Assembly (NCBI GenBank): GCA_021166845.1
Contig: JAJPEP010000015.1
Coordinates: 1 to 49,949, forward strand
DNA length: 49,949 bases
Reading direction: 5' to 3'
Source of the DNA: Thiobacillus sp.
GTDB lineage: Bacteria; Pseudomonadota; Gammaproteobacteria; Burkholderiales; Thiobacillaceae
The notes under the pieces were generated by a model. That model saw only the letters and a program-made list of their open reading frames with translations. It made no database searches and had not been told where the DNA came from. The translations under genes and the position numbers were made by a program. Within the stretch, counting starts at the first letter, position 1. The number at the start of each line of letters is the position of its first letter. Shown here in pieces: positions 18,796-28,017 of this stretch.

Positions 18796-19908
18796 TCAAG
18801 CTTCCAGCAGGATCCTCAGCATACGGCGTAGCGGCTCCGCCGCGCCCCACAGCAGTTGGTCGCCCACGGTGAACGCGGTCAGGTATTCCGGCCCCATGGT
18901 GAGCTTGCGCATGCGGCCGATCGGTACGGTCAGCGTGCCGGTCACCGCCGCCGGGGTGAGTTCGCGCATGGTGAGCTCGCGGTCGTTCGGCACCACCTTC
19001 ACCCACTGGTTGTGGGCGGCGATCAGGCTGTGGAGCTCGGCAAGCGGCACATCCCTGGTCAGCTTGATGGTGAGCGCCTGCGAATGGCAGCGCATCGCAC
19101 CGACGCGCACGCACAGGCCGTCGATTGGAATCGGCTTGTCGCTGCGGCGCATGATCTTGTTGGCCTCGACCTGCGCTTTCCACTCTTCCTTCGACTGCCC
19201 GGACTCCAGCGCGGCGTCGATCCATGGAATCAGGTTGCCGGCCAGCGGCACCGGCCAGGCATCGACCGGATAGCGGTCGGAACGGATGAAGTCGGCCACC
19301 TTGCGGTCGATTTCGAGGATCGCCGAGGCCGGGTCGTCGAGCAGGTCCGCGACTTCGGCATGCACCGCGCCCATCTGGGCGATCAGCTCGCGCATGTTGC
19401 GCGCGCCGGCGCCGGAGGCCGCCTGGTAGGTCATCGGCGACACCCATTCGACCAGGCCGGCGTCGAACAGCCCGCCCATCGCCATCAACATCAGCGACAC
19501 CGTGCAGTTGCCGCCGACGTAGGTCTTCACTCCGTTGGCGATGCCGTCTCGAATGACCTGGCCGTTGACCGGGTCGAGGATGATGATGGCCTCATCCTTC
19601 ATCCGCAACGTCGAGGCGGCATCGATCCAGTAGCCGTTCCAGCCGGCCGCGCGCAGCTTCGGATAGACCTCTTTCGTGTAATCGCCGCCCTGGCAGGTGA
19701 TGATGGTGTCGCACAGCTTCAGCTCATCGATGCTGTTGGCGTCCTTCAGCGGCGGCACGTCACGGCCGATGTCGGGGCCCTTGCCGCCGATATTCGACGT
19801 GGTGAAGAACACTGGCTCGATGTGGTCGAAATCGCGCTCTTCCTTCATGCGCCCCATCAGCACGGAACCCACCATGCCACGCCAGCCGATCAGTCCAACT
19901 TTCATCAT
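18796..19908 (-). CDS. asd: aspartate-semialdehyde dehydrogenase
   Basis: Asd reduces aspartyl phosphate to the semialdehyde for lysine, threonine, methionine and diaminopimelate. The protein of about 370 residues begins [18 protein letters not shown], an NADP-binding glycine loop. The catalytic cysteine is in [10 protein letters not shown], and [10 protein letters not shown] and the histidine of [12 protein letters not shown] follow. An AGGAG element is placed 6 bases before the ATG at 19908; the ATG at 19914 would be too close to it. It follows leuB on the same strand, separated by a repeat-filled spacer, and precedes fimV. Confidence 0.96.
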   Translation of the reverse strand: MMKVGLIGWRGMVGSVLMGRMKEERDFDHIEPVFFTTSNIGGKGPDIGRDVPPLKDANSIDELKLCDTIITCQGGDYTKEVYPKLRAAGWNGYWIDAASTLRMKDEAIIILDPVNGQVIRDGIANGVKTYVGGNCTVSLMLMAMGGLFDAGLVEWVSPMTYQAASGAGARNMRELIAQMGAVHAEVADLLDDPASAILEIDRKVADFIRSDRYPVDAWPVPLAGNLIPWIDAALESGQSKEEWKAQVEANKIMRRSDKPIPIDGLCVRVGAMRCHSQALTIKLTRDVPLAELHSLIAAHNQWVKVVPNDRELTMRELTPAAVTGTLTVPIGRMRKLTMGPEYLTAFTVGDQLLWGAAEPLRRMLRILLEA

Positions 19909-19924
19909 TTTCATCTCCTGTTGA

Positions 19925-20066
19925 GGGGTCAGGATTCAGGGATCAGGATTCAGGGGCGGTGCGGGCACAGCCCGCGCCTTGAAAATTGCGCGGCCTTCGG
20001 CCGCTCATCCCCTGACCCCTGCCCCCTGAATCCTGACCCCTAAAATTCCTAGTTCCTAATTCCTAG
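19925..20066. repeat. inverted arrays of 7-bp tandem repeats between leuB and asd
   Basis: The left arm has four heptamers (GGGGTCA, GGATTCA, GGGATCA, GGATTCA). The right arm has the complementary kind (CCTGACC, CCTGCCC, CCTGAAT, CCTGACC), then a second family (TTCCTAG, TTCCTAA, TTCCTAG) whose last unit contains the leuB stop codon. The arms can pair into a long imperfect hairpin around a GC-rich middle. This resembles short tandemly repeated heptamers known from several bacterial genomes. Confidence 0.75.
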
Positions 20067-21130
20067 CGCGCCAGCGCCGCGACCACCGCGTCACCCATTT
20101 CGCTACACGACACCTTCCGCGCGCCTTCGGTCCAGATGTCGCCGGTGCGCAATCCCTGCGCAATCACTTTCTTCACCGCGTTCTCGATGCGGTCGGCGGT
20201 CGCCAGGTCGGCGAAGGTATAGCGGTACATCATCGCCACCGACAGGATGGTCGCCAGCGGATTCGCCAGGTTCCGGCCGGCGATGTCGGGCGCGGAGCCG
20301 TGGATCGGCTCGTACATGCCCTTGTTGCGCTCGTCCAGCGATGCCGACGGCAGCATGCCGATCGAACCCGACAGCATCGACGCCGCGTCGGACAGGATAT
20401 CGCCGAAGAGGTTGCCGGTGACGATGGTGTCGAACTGCTTGGGTGCGCGGATGAGCTGCATCGCCGCATTGTCGACGTACATGTGCGAGAGCGCGACCTC
20501 GGGGTAATCTTTCGCCACCTCGATCATCACTTCCTTCCACAGCTCGGAGCATTCCAGCACGTTGGCCTTCTCGACCGAGCACAGCTTCTTGCCGCGCTTC
20601 ATGGCGATGCCAAAGGCGACATGCGCCACCCGACGCACCTCGGATTCCGAATACAGCATGGTGTTGAAGCCGACGCGCTCGCCGTTGCGGACTTCGATGC
20701 CGCGCGGCTGGCCGAAATACACGTCGCCCGTCAGCTCGCGCACGATCATGAGATCGAGCCCGGACACGACCTCGGACTTGAGCGAGGACGCGCCTGCCAG
20801 CTCGGGATACAGCAGTGCCGGGCGCAGGTTGGCGAACAGGTTGAGTTCCTTGCGGATGCGCAGCAGGCCGCGCTCGGGCCGCAGCGGGCGGTCGAGCGCG
20901 TCGTACTGCGGCCCGCCGACGGCGCCGAGCAGCACCGCGTCGGCTGCGCGCGCGAGCGCAAGCGTCGCCGCCGGCAGCGGATCGCCCGCCGCATCGTAAC
21001 CGGCGCCGCCGATGGGCGCGGTTTCCATTTCGATTTTCGCTCCATCAGATTTCAGCGCATCCAGCACTTTGACCGCTTGCGCGACGATTTCCGGACCGAT
21101 GCCGTCACCGGGGAGAACTGCTAATTTCAT
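20063..21130 (-). CDS. leuB: 3-isopropylmalate dehydrogenase
   Basis: LeuB oxidatively decarboxylates 3-isopropylmalate in leucine synthesis, using NAD and a divalent metal. The 355-residue protein begins [16 protein letters not shown]. The substrate arginines lie in [22 protein letters not shown], with [11 protein letters not shown], the metal aspartates in [14 protein letters not shown] and [12 protein letters not shown], and the NAD-binding [18 protein letters not shown]. It is the last leu gene of the leuC-leuD-leuB set, with repeat arrays on both sides. Confidence 0.97.
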   Translation of the reverse strand: MKLAVLPGDGIGPEIVAQAVKVLDALKSDGAKIEMETAPIGGAGYDAAGDPLPAATLALARAADAVLLGAVGGPQYDALDRPLRPERGLLRIRKELNLFANLRPALLYPELAGASSLKSEVVSGLDLMIVRELTGDVYFGQPRGIEVRNGERVGFNTMLYSESEVRRVAHVAFGIAMKRGKKLCSVEKANVLECSELWKEVMIEVAKDYPEVALSHMYVDNAAMQLIRAPKQFDTIVTGNLFGDILSDAASMLSGSIGMLPSASLDERNKGMYEPIHGSAPDIAGRNLANPLATILSVAMMYRYTFADLATADRIENAVKKVIAQGLRTGDIWTEGARKVSCSEMGDAVVAALAR

Positions 21131-21143
21131 ATCAACTCCGTAA

Positions 21144-21208
21144 GGCGTGAGGCGAAAGGCGTGAGGCGGGGCGCCGACTGCGCCTCACCCCTCACGCCTC
21201 ACCCTTCA
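21144..21208. repeat. inverted GGCGTGA-type heptamer arrays between leuD and leuB
   Basis: Four heptamers (GGCGTGA, GGCGAAA, GGCGTGA, GGCGGGG) face four of the opposite sense (CGCCTCA, CCCCTCA, CGCCTCA, CCCTTCA) across a 9-base centre. The two arms can form a stem of more than 20 bp. The array fills most of the 81-base leuD-leuB spacer and is a different sequence family from the array after leuB. Confidence 0.75.
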
Positions 21209-21211
21209 CCA

Positions 21212-21850
21212 TCAATTAAACAACCACGGCGCTTCGACCTTGCGCCGGTCTTCGTACGCCTTGATCTTGTCGGCCTGAAGCAGGGTGAGGCCGATGTCGT
21301 CCAGGCCGTTCAACAGCCGGTGCTTGCGCCCGCCATCGACGTCAAATTTCAATACTTCGCCGCCCGGCGTGGTCACGGTCTGCTTGTCCAGATCGATATT
21401 AAGGCGGTAGCCTTCGCTCGCTTCGCATTCGCGGAACAGGCGGTCGACCGTCGCGGCGTCGAGCACGATGGGCAGAATGCCGTTCTTGAAGCAGTTGTTA
21501 TAGAAGATGTCGGCGTAGCTCGGCGCGATGATGGCACGGATGCCGTAGTCTTCCAGCGCCCACGGCGCATGCTCGCGGCTCGACCCGCAGCCGAAGTTGT
21601 CGCGCGCCAGCAGCACGCTGGCCCCCTTGTAGCGCGGAAAGTTCAGCACGAATTCCGGATTCGGCTGGCGCGTGGCGGGGTCCATGCCTGGCTCGCCATG
21701 GTCGAGATAGCGCCATTCGTCGAACAGGTTGGGGCCGAAGCCCGCGCGCTTGATCGACTTCAGGAACTGCTTCGGAATGATGGCGTCGGTGTCGACGTTG
21801 GCGCGGTCGAGCGGCACCACCAGCCCATCGAGTGTGGTGAAAGCCTGCAT
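21212..21850 (-). CDS. leuD: 3-isopropylmalate dehydratase small subunit
   Basis: LeuD is the small subunit of the isopropylmalate isomerase, acting with LeuC. The 212-residue length is normal. It begins [31 protein letters not shown] and carries the substrate-loop [15 protein letters not shown] and the [18 protein letters not shown] block. It starts immediately after the entericidin-like gene (the stop codon abuts the ATG) and is followed by a heptamer-repeat spacer before leuB. Confidence 0.97.
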   Translation of the reverse strand: MQAFTTLDGLVVPLDRANVDTDAIIPKQFLKSIKRAGFGPNLFDEWRYLDHGEPGMDPATRQPNPEFVLNFPRYKGASVLLARDNFGCGSSREHAPWALEDYGIRAIIAPSYADIFYNNCFKNGILPIVLDAATVDRLFRECEASEGYRLNIDLDKQTVTTPGGEVLKFDVDGGRKHRLLNGLDDIGLTLLQADKIKAYEDRRKVEAPWLFN

Positions 21851-21973
21851 TTACTTGGTCGACTTCTGAATCGCGTCCCCGGCCTTTTCGATATCCTGGC
21901 CAAGTCCCTCAACAGTGTTGCAGCCAGCCAGCGTCAATGCAGCGGCAATCAAAACGGCGATCATCGGTTTCAT
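21851..21973 (-). CDS. entericidin A/B-like small lipoprotein
   Basis: A 40-residue frame starts MKPMIAVLIAAALTLAGCNT, a lipoprotein signal with lipobox LAGC (Cys18). It ends in a short amphipathic stretch, EGLGQDIEKAGDAIQKSTK. The G-x-G-x-D-I-x-x-A-G-x-x-I segment is the entericidin hallmark. Entericidins are tiny envelope lipoproteins, in E. coli an antidote/toxin pair; here only one copy is present. AGGAGAC precedes the ATG. It sits between leuC (10 bases away) and leuD (0 bases) and must be co-transcribed with them. Confidence 0.82.
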   Translation of the reverse strand: MKPMIAVLIAAALTLAGCNTVEGLGQDIEKAGDAIQKSTK

Positions 21974-21983
21974 CCGGGTCTCC

Positions 21984-23387
21984 TTAAAAGTGTCGTACAT
22001 CTACAAAATGCCCGGCGCACGCCGCAGCAGCGGCCATGGCCGGGCTGACCAGATGCGTCCTGCCACCCTGCCCCTGCCGCCCTTCAAAATTACGGTTTGA
22101 AGTCGAGGCGCAACGCTCGCCCGGCTCCAGCCGGTCGGCGTTCATCGCCAGGCACATCGAGCAGCCCGGCTCGCGCCATTCGAAGCCGGCCTCGACGAAG
22201 ACCCTGTCCAGGCCTTCGGCCTCGGCCTGCTGTTTGACCAGGCCGGAACCCGGCACCACCATCGCCAGCTTGACGTTGGGCGCAACCTTGCGGCCACGCG
22301 CAACGGCGGCGGCCTCGCGCAGATCCTCGATGCGCGAGTTGGTGCACGAGCCGATGAATACCTTGTCGACCGGGATCCCGGCAATCGGCATGCCGGCGGC
22401 CAGGCCCATGTATTCCAGCGCACGCGTCCAGTCGTGCCTTTTGACCTCGCTCGGCGCGTCGGCCGGATTCGGCACGCGGCCGCCGATGGTCGTCACCATC
22501 TCGGGCGAGGTGCCCCAAGTGACCTGCGGCTCGATCTTCGCGGCATCGAGTTCGACCACGCGGTCGAACACCGCGTCGGCGTCCGAATGCAGCGTGTTCC
22601 ACCACGTCACCGCCTGGTCCCATGCGTCGCCTTTGGGTGAATAGGGGCGGCCCTTGACGTAGTCGATCGTGGTCTGGTCGACCGCCACCATGCCGGCGCG
22701 GGCGCCGGCCTCGATCGCCATGTTGCACAGGGTCATGCGGCCTTCCATCGACAGCGCACGGATCGCCGAGCCGCCAAATTCCAGCGCGTAGCCGGTGCCG
22801 CCGGCGGTGCCGATCTCGCCGATGATGGCGAGCGCGATGTCCTTCGCCGTCACGCCTTTGCCCAGCGTGCCCTCGACCTTGACCAGCATGGTCTTCGACG
22901 GCTTCTGCCACAGGCATTGCGTGGCCAGCACGTGTTCGACCTCGGAGGTGCCGATGCCGAAGGCCAATGCCCCAAAAGCACCATGCGTCGAGGTGTGCGA
23001 GTCGCCGCACACCACGGTCATGCCGGGCAAGGTCAGGCCCTCTTCGGGCCCGATGACGTGGACGATGCCCTGGCGGATGTCGTCCATCCTGAATTCGGCG
23101 ATGCCGAACTCGGCGCAGTTGGCGTCAAGCGTTTCCACCTGCAGGCGCGAGATCGGATCGGCGATGCCCTGGCTACGGTCGGTCGTCGGCACATTGTGAT
23201 CGGGCACAGCGATGGCCGCATCCACTCTGTGCGGGGTGCGATGGGCCAGCTTCAGCCCTTCAAACGCCTGCGGGCTGGTGACTTCGTGCACCAGGTGGCG
23301 GTCGATATAGAGCAGCGTGGTACCGTCGGCCTCGACGTGGACGACGTGGGCGTCCCACAGTTTCTGGAATAAGGTGAGTCCTGGCAT
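21984..23387 (-). CDS. leuC: 3-isopropylmalate dehydratase large subunit
   Basis: LeuC holds the [4Fe-4S] cluster that dehydrates and rehydrates isopropylmalate. The 467-residue protein starts [17 protein letters not shown]. The cluster cysteines are in [13 protein letters not shown] and the GCSMCLAMN block, with [15 protein letters not shown] earlier. It heads the leuC-(entericidin)-leuD-leuB group. The promoter should lie in the short gap before it (23388-23453), where I see no clear consensus. Confidence 0.97.
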   Translation of the reverse strand: MPGLTLFQKLWDAHVVHVEADGTTLLYIDRHLVHEVTSPQAFEGLKLAHRTPHRVDAAIAVPDHNVPTTDRSQGIADPISRLQVETLDANCAEFGIAEFRMDDIRQGIVHVIGPEEGLTLPGMTVVCGDSHTSTHGAFGALAFGIGTSEVEHVLATQCLWQKPSKTMLVKVEGTLGKGVTAKDIALAIIGEIGTAGGTGYALEFGGSAIRALSMEGRMTLCNMAIEAGARAGMVAVDQTTIDYVKGRPYSPKGDAWDQAVTWWNTLHSDADAVFDRVVELDAAKIEPQVTWGTSPEMVTTIGGRVPNPADAPSEVKRHDWTRALEYMGLAAGMPIAGIPVDKVFIGSCTNSRIEDLREAAAVARGRKVAPNVKLAMVVPGSGLVKQQAEAEGLDRVFVEAGFEWREPGCSMCLAMNADRLEPGERCASTSNRNFEGRQGQGGRTHLVSPAMAAAAACAGHFVDVRHF

Positions 23388-23453
23388 GTGGAATAAGGCG
23401 AGACAGCGCGTAAAACACCGATTATTTCATAGCTTGGCCTGTTTCCAGCATTA

Positions 23454-24611
23454 TCAGTGGGGCGCTGGCACGGATTTTGTCTGCCCCCATGCTGCGTACA
23501 CCGCCCAGGCCAGCGCCGCGCTCCCGGCGGCCAGCGTGAAAGTCCAGGCCGGCCCCAGCGTGTCCCAGGTCAGGCCGCTCGCCAAGCCACCGATGGTGCC
23601 GCCGACGCCGAAGGACAGGCTGGTGTAGAGCGCCTGTCCGCGCGCCTGGTGGCGCCCGCGGAAATGCTGGTGGATCAGCGCCACCGCCGCCGCGTGATAG
23701 GTGCCGAAGGTGAAGGCATGCAGCGTCTGCGCGCCCCACACCAGCCAGACCGACTTCACCCCCCAGGCAATCAGCAGGAAACGCAGCACCGCCAGCGCGA
23801 AACTGGCCAAAATCAATTGGCGCGGCGTCACCCGCGCGAAGATGCGCGGAACGATCAGGAAAATGCCGATTTCGCACAACACGCCGAGCGCCCACAGCCA
23901 GCCCACGGTGGACGTGTCGTAGCCGTGATCGACCAGATAGATCGAATAGAAGGTGTAATACGGCCCGTGCGTTACCGCCATCAGCATGCTGGCGGCCAGC
24001 AGCGACGCCACCTCGGGCCGCTTCACGATCGCCCACCCCGAATGCGGGTCGGTGGGGTGCGGCAGGATCTCAGCCTCCGGAATCACCCGCGCGAACGCAG
24101 CGATGCCCAGCATCACCGCCAGCACCGCCCACGGCAACCAGCCGATCGACACCGTGTTGAAAACGTAGCCCAGCCCCACCACCATGACGATGAAGCCGAC
24201 CGAGCCCCACAGGCGGATGCGGCCATAGGCATCGGTGCGCTCGCCCAGATGCGACAGCGTCATCGCCTCGACCAGCGGCAGCGACGCGCTCCAGAAAAAG
24301 CCCAGCGCCGCCATCACTGCGAACAGCCACCAGAAGCCGTCACCGGCGAACACCCCGGCAAACGCCAGCACGCTGCCGAGCGCCGCCACCTGCACGATCG
24401 CCGTGCGGCGACCGGTGCGGTCGGCAATATGCCCCCATATGTTGGGCGCGAAAATCCGCATCACCTGCAGCAGCGACATCAAGACACCGATCTGGAAGGC
24501 GTTGAACGCCAGCGACTGCAGGTACAGCCCCCAGAACGGCGACATCGCCCCGACAAAGGCGAAATAGAAGAAATAGAAACCGGACAGGCGCCAGTAGGGC
24601 ACAGCATTCAT
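23454..24611 (-). CDS. MFS transporter, HcaT/phenylpropionate-permease-like
   Basis: The 385-residue protein has about twelve hydrophobic spans and the MFS loop GHIADRTGRRTAIVQ after helix 2. The N-terminus YWRLSGFYFFYFAFVGAMSPFWGLYL is typical of the PPP/LacY-like group that includes HcaT. The substrate cannot be deduced. It reads toward leuC with a gap of 66 bases and is likely separate from the leu genes. Family call is good; substrate unknown. Confidence 0.82.
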   Translation of the reverse strand: MNAVPYWRLSGFYFFYFAFVGAMSPFWGLYLQSLAFNAFQIGVLMSLLQVMRIFAPNIWGHIADRTGRRTAIVQVAALGSVLAFAGVFAGDGFWWLFAVMAALGFFWSASLPLVEAMTLSHLGERTDAYGRIRLWGSVGFIVMVVGLGYVFNTVSIGWLPWAVLAVMLGIAAFARVIPEAEILPHPTDPHSGWAIVKRPEVASLLAASMLMAVTHGPYYTFYSIYLVDHGYDTSTVGWLWALGVLCEIGIFLIVPRIFARVTPRQLILASFALAVLRFLLIAWGVKSVWLVWGAQTLHAFTFGTYHAAAVALIHQHFRGRHQARGQALYTSLSFGVGGTIGGLASGLTWDTLGPAWTFTLAAGSAALAWAVYAAWGQTKSVPAPH

Positions 24612-24669
24612 GCGGCCGGATTATCCCCGAGCTTGGCGCCGAATCCGCATGCGCGGATCAATCCGCCTG

Positions 24670-25206
24670 CTATTTCATCGCCGAGCGCAGCTTGACCGTC
24701 TCGGAGGCCACCGCGAACACGCCGTTGCCGCGGTGATGGAGCGTCCGCGGCTGCTTGATGGCGGCATCGACCCACGCCTGCACCACCTCGAGGACGAAGA
24801 AGTTGTAGCGGTTCACCAGACGCGTGTCCGCCACCCGGCATTCGAGGCTGGCGTAGCATTCTCCAATCAACGGCGCGGCAACCTCGGCGGCCGGCGCCGG
24901 CGTAAGGCCGAATTTGGCGAACTTGTCGACCGTGCGCCCGGAACAGTTGCCGACGCCCACCACCTGCTTCACCCATTCCCGCGTCGGGATATTGATCACG
25001 CATTCCTTCGTTGCACGCAGCGCGTCGAACGACGCATTGCGGCCGCTGATCACGCAGCCGACGAGCGGCGGCTCGAACTCCATCATGGTGTGCCACGACA
25101 TCGTCATGATATTGGCGCGACCCTTGCGGACGGTCGTCACCAGCACCACCGGACCGGGTTCCAGCAGGCCATAGACCTTGGACAGCGGAAAGGATCGTTT
25201 TGCCAT
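24670..25206 (-). CDS. flavin reductase-like / flavoredoxin family protein
   Basis: The 178-residue protein is an FMN-binding split-barrel of the flavin-reductase-like type. Visible elements are GPVVLVTTVRKGRANIMTMSWH, the FMN-contact CVISGRNASFDALRA and the ECVINIPTREWV block. Family members reduce flavin with NAD(P)H or act as flavoproteins. It is a single gene with 58 bases to the MFS gene downstream. The exact reaction is not evident. Confidence 0.8.
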   Translation of the reverse strand: MAKRSFPLSKVYGLLEPGPVVLVTTVRKGRANIMTMSWHTMMEFEPPLVGCVISGRNASFDALRATKECVINIPTREWVKQVVGVGNCSGRTVDKFAKFGLTPAPAAEVAAPLIGECYASLECRVADTRLVNRYNFFVLEVVQAWVDAAIKQPRTLHHRGNGVFAVASETVKLRSAMK

Positions 25207-25267
25207 GGCGTCACCCTTCTATGGATCGGACGCTTTCAGCTTAGTTGTTGTTTTCAGGGTGCGGCTT

Positions 25268-25666
25268 TTATGGCCGGTGCGGGGTGTCGCGCGAGGGAAT
25301 GCGGGCGATCCAGGCCGCCAGCAGCATCCCGCCGATGCCCATCGCCAGCTTGGCCTGCCACCCGGACACGAAGAATATGATGGAGATGCCGAAGCTCAGC
25401 GCAATCAGCAGCAGCGCGCGGCGCTTGGCGCGATACGGCATGCTGCGATGCTCGCGCCATTCGCGGAGCAGCGGGCCGAAATGCGGATGACGCAGCAGTC
25501 CGTGGTAGATGCGGCGCGACGAGCGCGCGTAGCAGGCGGCGGCCAGCAGCAGAAAAGGCGTGGTCGGCAGCACCGGCAGGAAAATGCCGAGCAGCCCCAG
25601 CAGCACGAACAGGGTGCCGAGGCCGGCAAACAGCAGGCGCACCGGGAAAGGGTGACGGTGGTGCAT
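25268..25666 (-). CDS. DUF454 (YbaN-like) inner-membrane protein
   Basis: The 132-residue protein has the DUF454 pattern. Two helices around LGTLFVLLGLLGIFLPVLPTTPFLLLAAACYARSS are followed by a basic linker (RIYHGLLRHPHFGPLLREWRE) and two more helices. The P-x-L-P-T-T-P-F-L-L motif is diagnostic; function is unknown. The ATG at 25666 (MHHRHPF) gives the usual length; an ATG at 25717 (MKEKRL) is an alternative. Unlinked in function to neighbours as far as can be seen. Confidence 0.82.
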   Translation of the reverse strand: MHHRHPFPVRLLFAGLGTLFVLLGLLGIFLPVLPTTPFLLLAAACYARSSRRIYHGLLRHPHFGPLLREWREHRSMPYRAKRRALLLIALSFGISIIFFVSGWQAKLAMGIGGMLLAAWIARIPSRDTPHRP

Positions 25667-25872
25667 CGTCCTCACATCGTCTGCTGCCGATTCCCGATCC
25701 AAGCGTTTCTCCTTCATTGCATCGAACCCTCGCCGCGCCCTCGTGCTGTACATCACGACTATAGGGATGACCCCGCTGCGCCAGAATGCGTTCATTTGCC
25801 GCCGAAGCCCTCCCTGTCGAACCCTTGCCCGGAAGGAAAGCTGCCGCCATGCATTGAGTTGCCCGCGTTGCC

Positions 25873-25901
25873 TTGAATCCGGGCAAGGCCTGGCCTATTT
25901 T
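25873..25901 (+). promoter_or_regulatory. candidate sigma-70 promoter of the DsrC-like gene
   Basis: TTGAAT and TATTTT are spaced by 17 bases, each matching four of six consensus positions. The downstream ATG is 33 bases away, preceded by a GAGGAGA ribosome-binding site. Confidence 0.4.
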
Positions 25902-25934
25902 TAAGGTGTCCACGAAAACCTTGAGGAGACGATC

Positions 25935-26306
25935 ATGGAAAACGTTTCAACCGATATCAATAAATTGATTCAGGAACCGGTGACCGATCCCCACTTTCCC
26001 TGTGCCCCGTTTGAGTGGACACGGGACGAAGCGAAGCGAATCGCCAGCGAGGAAGGACTTGAACTCACGGACGAGCACTGGGAAGTCATTCGCGCGCTGC
26101 AGCGTTACTATGCCCAGCATGAAAACAGCGCGGTCATCAACCTGCGCGAATTGCACGATGCCCTGGACGAGCACTTCCACCCGAAAGGCGGCGTCAAGTA
26201 TCTGTATACCCTGTTTCCAGGCGGCCCCATCGCACAGAGTTGCCGCTTGGCGGGGCTGAAGGCGCCGTTCATGGCCACCGACCGCGGCTTCGGCAGCGTA
26301 GCCTGA
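25935..26306 (+). CDS. DsrC/TusE family protein lacking the terminal cysteine
   Basis: DsrC/TusE proteins carry sulfur on cysteines of a flexible C-terminal arm. The 123-residue protein has the fold signatures WTRDEAKRIASEEGLELTDEHW and FHPKGGVKYLYTLFPGGP. The arm reads QSCRLAGLKAPFMATDRGFGSVA. Cys103 occupies the first conserved position (CysB), but 11 residues later, where DsrC and TusE have CysA, there is Ala114. The arm then continues nine residues further with no other cysteine, and Cys23 is the only other one. It is therefore neither a standard DsrC nor a standard TusE, and may have a regulatory or binding role. A 15-bp hairpin follows the stop directly. Confidence 0.85.
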   Translation: MENVSTDINKLIQEPVTDPHFPCAPFEWTRDEAKRIASEEGLELTDEHWEVIRALQRYYAQHENSAVINLRELHDALDEHFHPKGGVKYLYTLFPGGPIAQSCRLAGLKAPFMATDRGFGSVA

Positions 26307-26339
26307 CGCTTTTGCGCCACGTGCCGTGGCGCAAAAGCG
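26307..26339 (+). terminator. 15-bp perfect hairpin after the DsrC-like gene
   Basis: CGCTTTTGCGCCACG and its exact reverse complement are separated by TGC, starting on the base after the stop codon. No T-run follows, so termination would depend on the very stable stem, or the element may protect the mRNA 3' end. Confidence 0.5.
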
Positions 26340-26435
26340 GGCGTCCGGCCCGCACCGACCCATCAAATGAAAAGGCAAAAGGAACTCCCCTGCGCGTGAT
26401 CCGTTGACGGCATGAGGCGATTGGCCGATGATCTT

Positions 26436-26441
26436 TATAAT
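26436..26441 (+). promoter_or_regulatory. consensus -10 box before the TrpB2 gene
   Basis: A perfect TATAAT lies 43 bases before the ATG at 26485. No good -35 box is found 16-18 bases upstream; a TTGACG at 26404 is too far. Activator-dependent transcription is possible. Confidence 0.35.
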
Positions 26442-26484
26442 CGGGCTTGCCTGTCCGAAATACGCATACAACAGGGAGGCCGCC

Positions 26485-27837
26485 ATGCCGCAAACCAAGT
26501 TCCTGCTCGACGAATCCGAGATCCCCACCCACTGGTACAACGTCGTTGCCGACATGCCCAATCCGCCGGCGCCGCCGCTGGGTCCGGACGGCAAGCCGAT
26601 CGGACCCGATGCGCTGACGGCGATCTTCCCGATGAGCCTGATCGAGCAGGAAATGTCGGCTGAAAGATGGATCCCGATCCCGGAAAAGGTGCGCGAGATC
26701 TATCAGCTGTGGCGCCCCTCGCCGCTGATCCGCGCCCACCGCCTGGAAGCGGCCCTCGGCACGCCGGCCAAAATTTACTACAAGTACGAAGGCGTCTCCC
26801 CGGCCGGCTCGCACAAGGCCAACACCTCGGTCGCCCAAGCCTATTACAACGCCGAAGCCGGCATCAAGCGCATCGCCACCGAAACCGGCGCCGGACAATG
26901 GGGCTGCTCGATGGCGCTGGCCGGGCAGATGTTCGGGCTGGAAGTGCGGGTCTACATGGTCAAGGTCAGCTACGGGCAGAAACCCTACCGCCGCTCGATG
27001 ATGCAGACCTGGGGCGCCGAAGTGTTCGCCAGCCCGAGCATGGAAACCAACACCGGCCGCGCCGCGCTGGCGGAAGACCCGGACAACCCGGGCTCGCTCG
27101 GCCTGGCGATTTCCGAAGCGGTGGAAGAAGCCGCATCGCGCACCGATACCAATTACACGCTGGGCTCGGTGCTGAACCACGTGCTGCTACACCAGACCGT
27201 GATCGGGCTGGAGGCCAAGAAACAGTTCGCGAAGGCGGACGACTACCCGGACATGATCTTCGCCCCCTGCGGCGGCGGCTCCAACTTCGGCGGCGCGGCC
27301 TTCCCCTTCTTTGCCGACAAGGCCGCCGGCAAGAACGTGCGCCTGGTCGCGGTGGAGCCCAACTCCTGCCCCACGCTGACGCGCGGCCATTATGCCTACG
27401 ATTTTGGCGACACCGCCAAGCTCACGCCAATGATGCTGATGTACACCCTGGGCCATGATTTCATGCCGCCCGGCATCCACGCCGGCGGCCTGCGCTACCA
27501 CGGCGACTCGGCGCTGGTGTCGCAGCTCTACCATGAGAAGCTGATCGAAGCGATCGCCGTGCCCCAGCTTGCCACCTTCGAGGCCGGCGTCGCCTTCGCC
27601 CGCGCCGAAGGCATCATCCCCGCCCCCGAATCCAACCACGCCATCGCAGCCTGTATCGACGAGGCCCTACGCTGCAAGGAAAGCGGCGAGGCGAAGACGC
27701 TGTTCTTCAACCTCTCGGGGCACGGCCACTTCGATATGGCGGCCTACGACAGCTATTTCAGCGGCAAGCTGGAAGACTTCGCCTACCCGGAAGAAGCGAT
27801 CAAGGCCGCGCTCGAGCGCTTGCCCAAGCTAGGTTGA
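26485..27837 (+). CDS. TrpB2-type tryptophan synthase beta chain
   Basis: This 450-residue PLP enzyme is of the long TrpB2 class, about 50 residues longer than TrpB1. Its N-terminal extension includes [20 protein letters not shown] and [12 protein letters not shown]. The PLP lysine is Lys111 in [11 protein letters not shown], followed by [15 protein letters not shown] (indole-site Glu) and the phosphate-binding CGGGSNFGG. TrpB2 enzymes make tryptophan from serine and indole without TrpA and may salvage indole. It stands alone, away from the trp operon with its own TrpB1. The start [10 protein letters not shown] is preferred over an upstream ATG (26428) that covers the -10 box; GGGAGG precedes it. 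Confidence 0.93.
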   Translation: MPQTKFLLDESEIPTHWYNVVADMPNPPAPPLGPDGKPIGPDALTAIFPMSLIEQEMSAERWIPIPEKVREIYQLWRPSPLIRAHRLEAALGTPAKIYYKYEGVSPAGSHKANTSVAQAYYNAEAGIKRIATETGAGQWGCSMALAGQMFGLEVRVYMVKVSYGQKPYRRSMMQTWGAEVFASPSMETNTGRAALAEDPDNPGSLGLAISEAVEEAASRTDTNYTLGSVLNHVLLHQTVIGLEAKKQFAKADDYPDMIFAPCGGGSNFGGAAFPFFADKAAGKNVRLVAVEPNSCPTLTRGHYAYDFGDTAKLTPMMLMYTLGHDFMPPGIHAGGLRYHGDSALVSQLYHEKLIEAIAVPQLATFEAGVAFARAEGIIPAPESNHAIAACIDEALRCKESGEAKTLFFNLSGHGHFDMAAYDSYFSGKLEDFAYPEEAIKAALERLPKLG

Positions 27838-27945
27838 TTTCCCTTCCATGCCAGGATGCATGCCCCCCGGATTGCCGGCCGGCGCTTGATCAAAGACGCA
27901 ATTGCCAACATACTTTTGAAAATCGATCCATTTTCCCGGGTCTTT

Positions 27946-27994
27946 GTCCAATTTTGGACGCCAAGGGAAACCCAATTTTGGGCGCCGGGGAAAC
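27946..27994. repeat. 24-bp tandem duplication with CCAATTTTGG palindromes
   Basis: Two imperfect copies of CAATTTTGG(A/G)CGCC.. lie head to tail with a 24-base period. Each contains a short palindrome (GTCCAA-TT-TTGGAC and CCCAA-TT-TTGGG). They lie about 110-155 bases upstream of the GGDEF gene and could be paired operator sites. No regulator is identified. Confidence 0.4.
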
Positions 27995-28017
27995 GCTGAT
28001 TACTTCGATATGGCCTT

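Noticed and set aside
21144..21208. CRISPR-like array
   Set aside because: Units are 7 bases, degenerate and contiguous, with no spacers; no cas genes are present.
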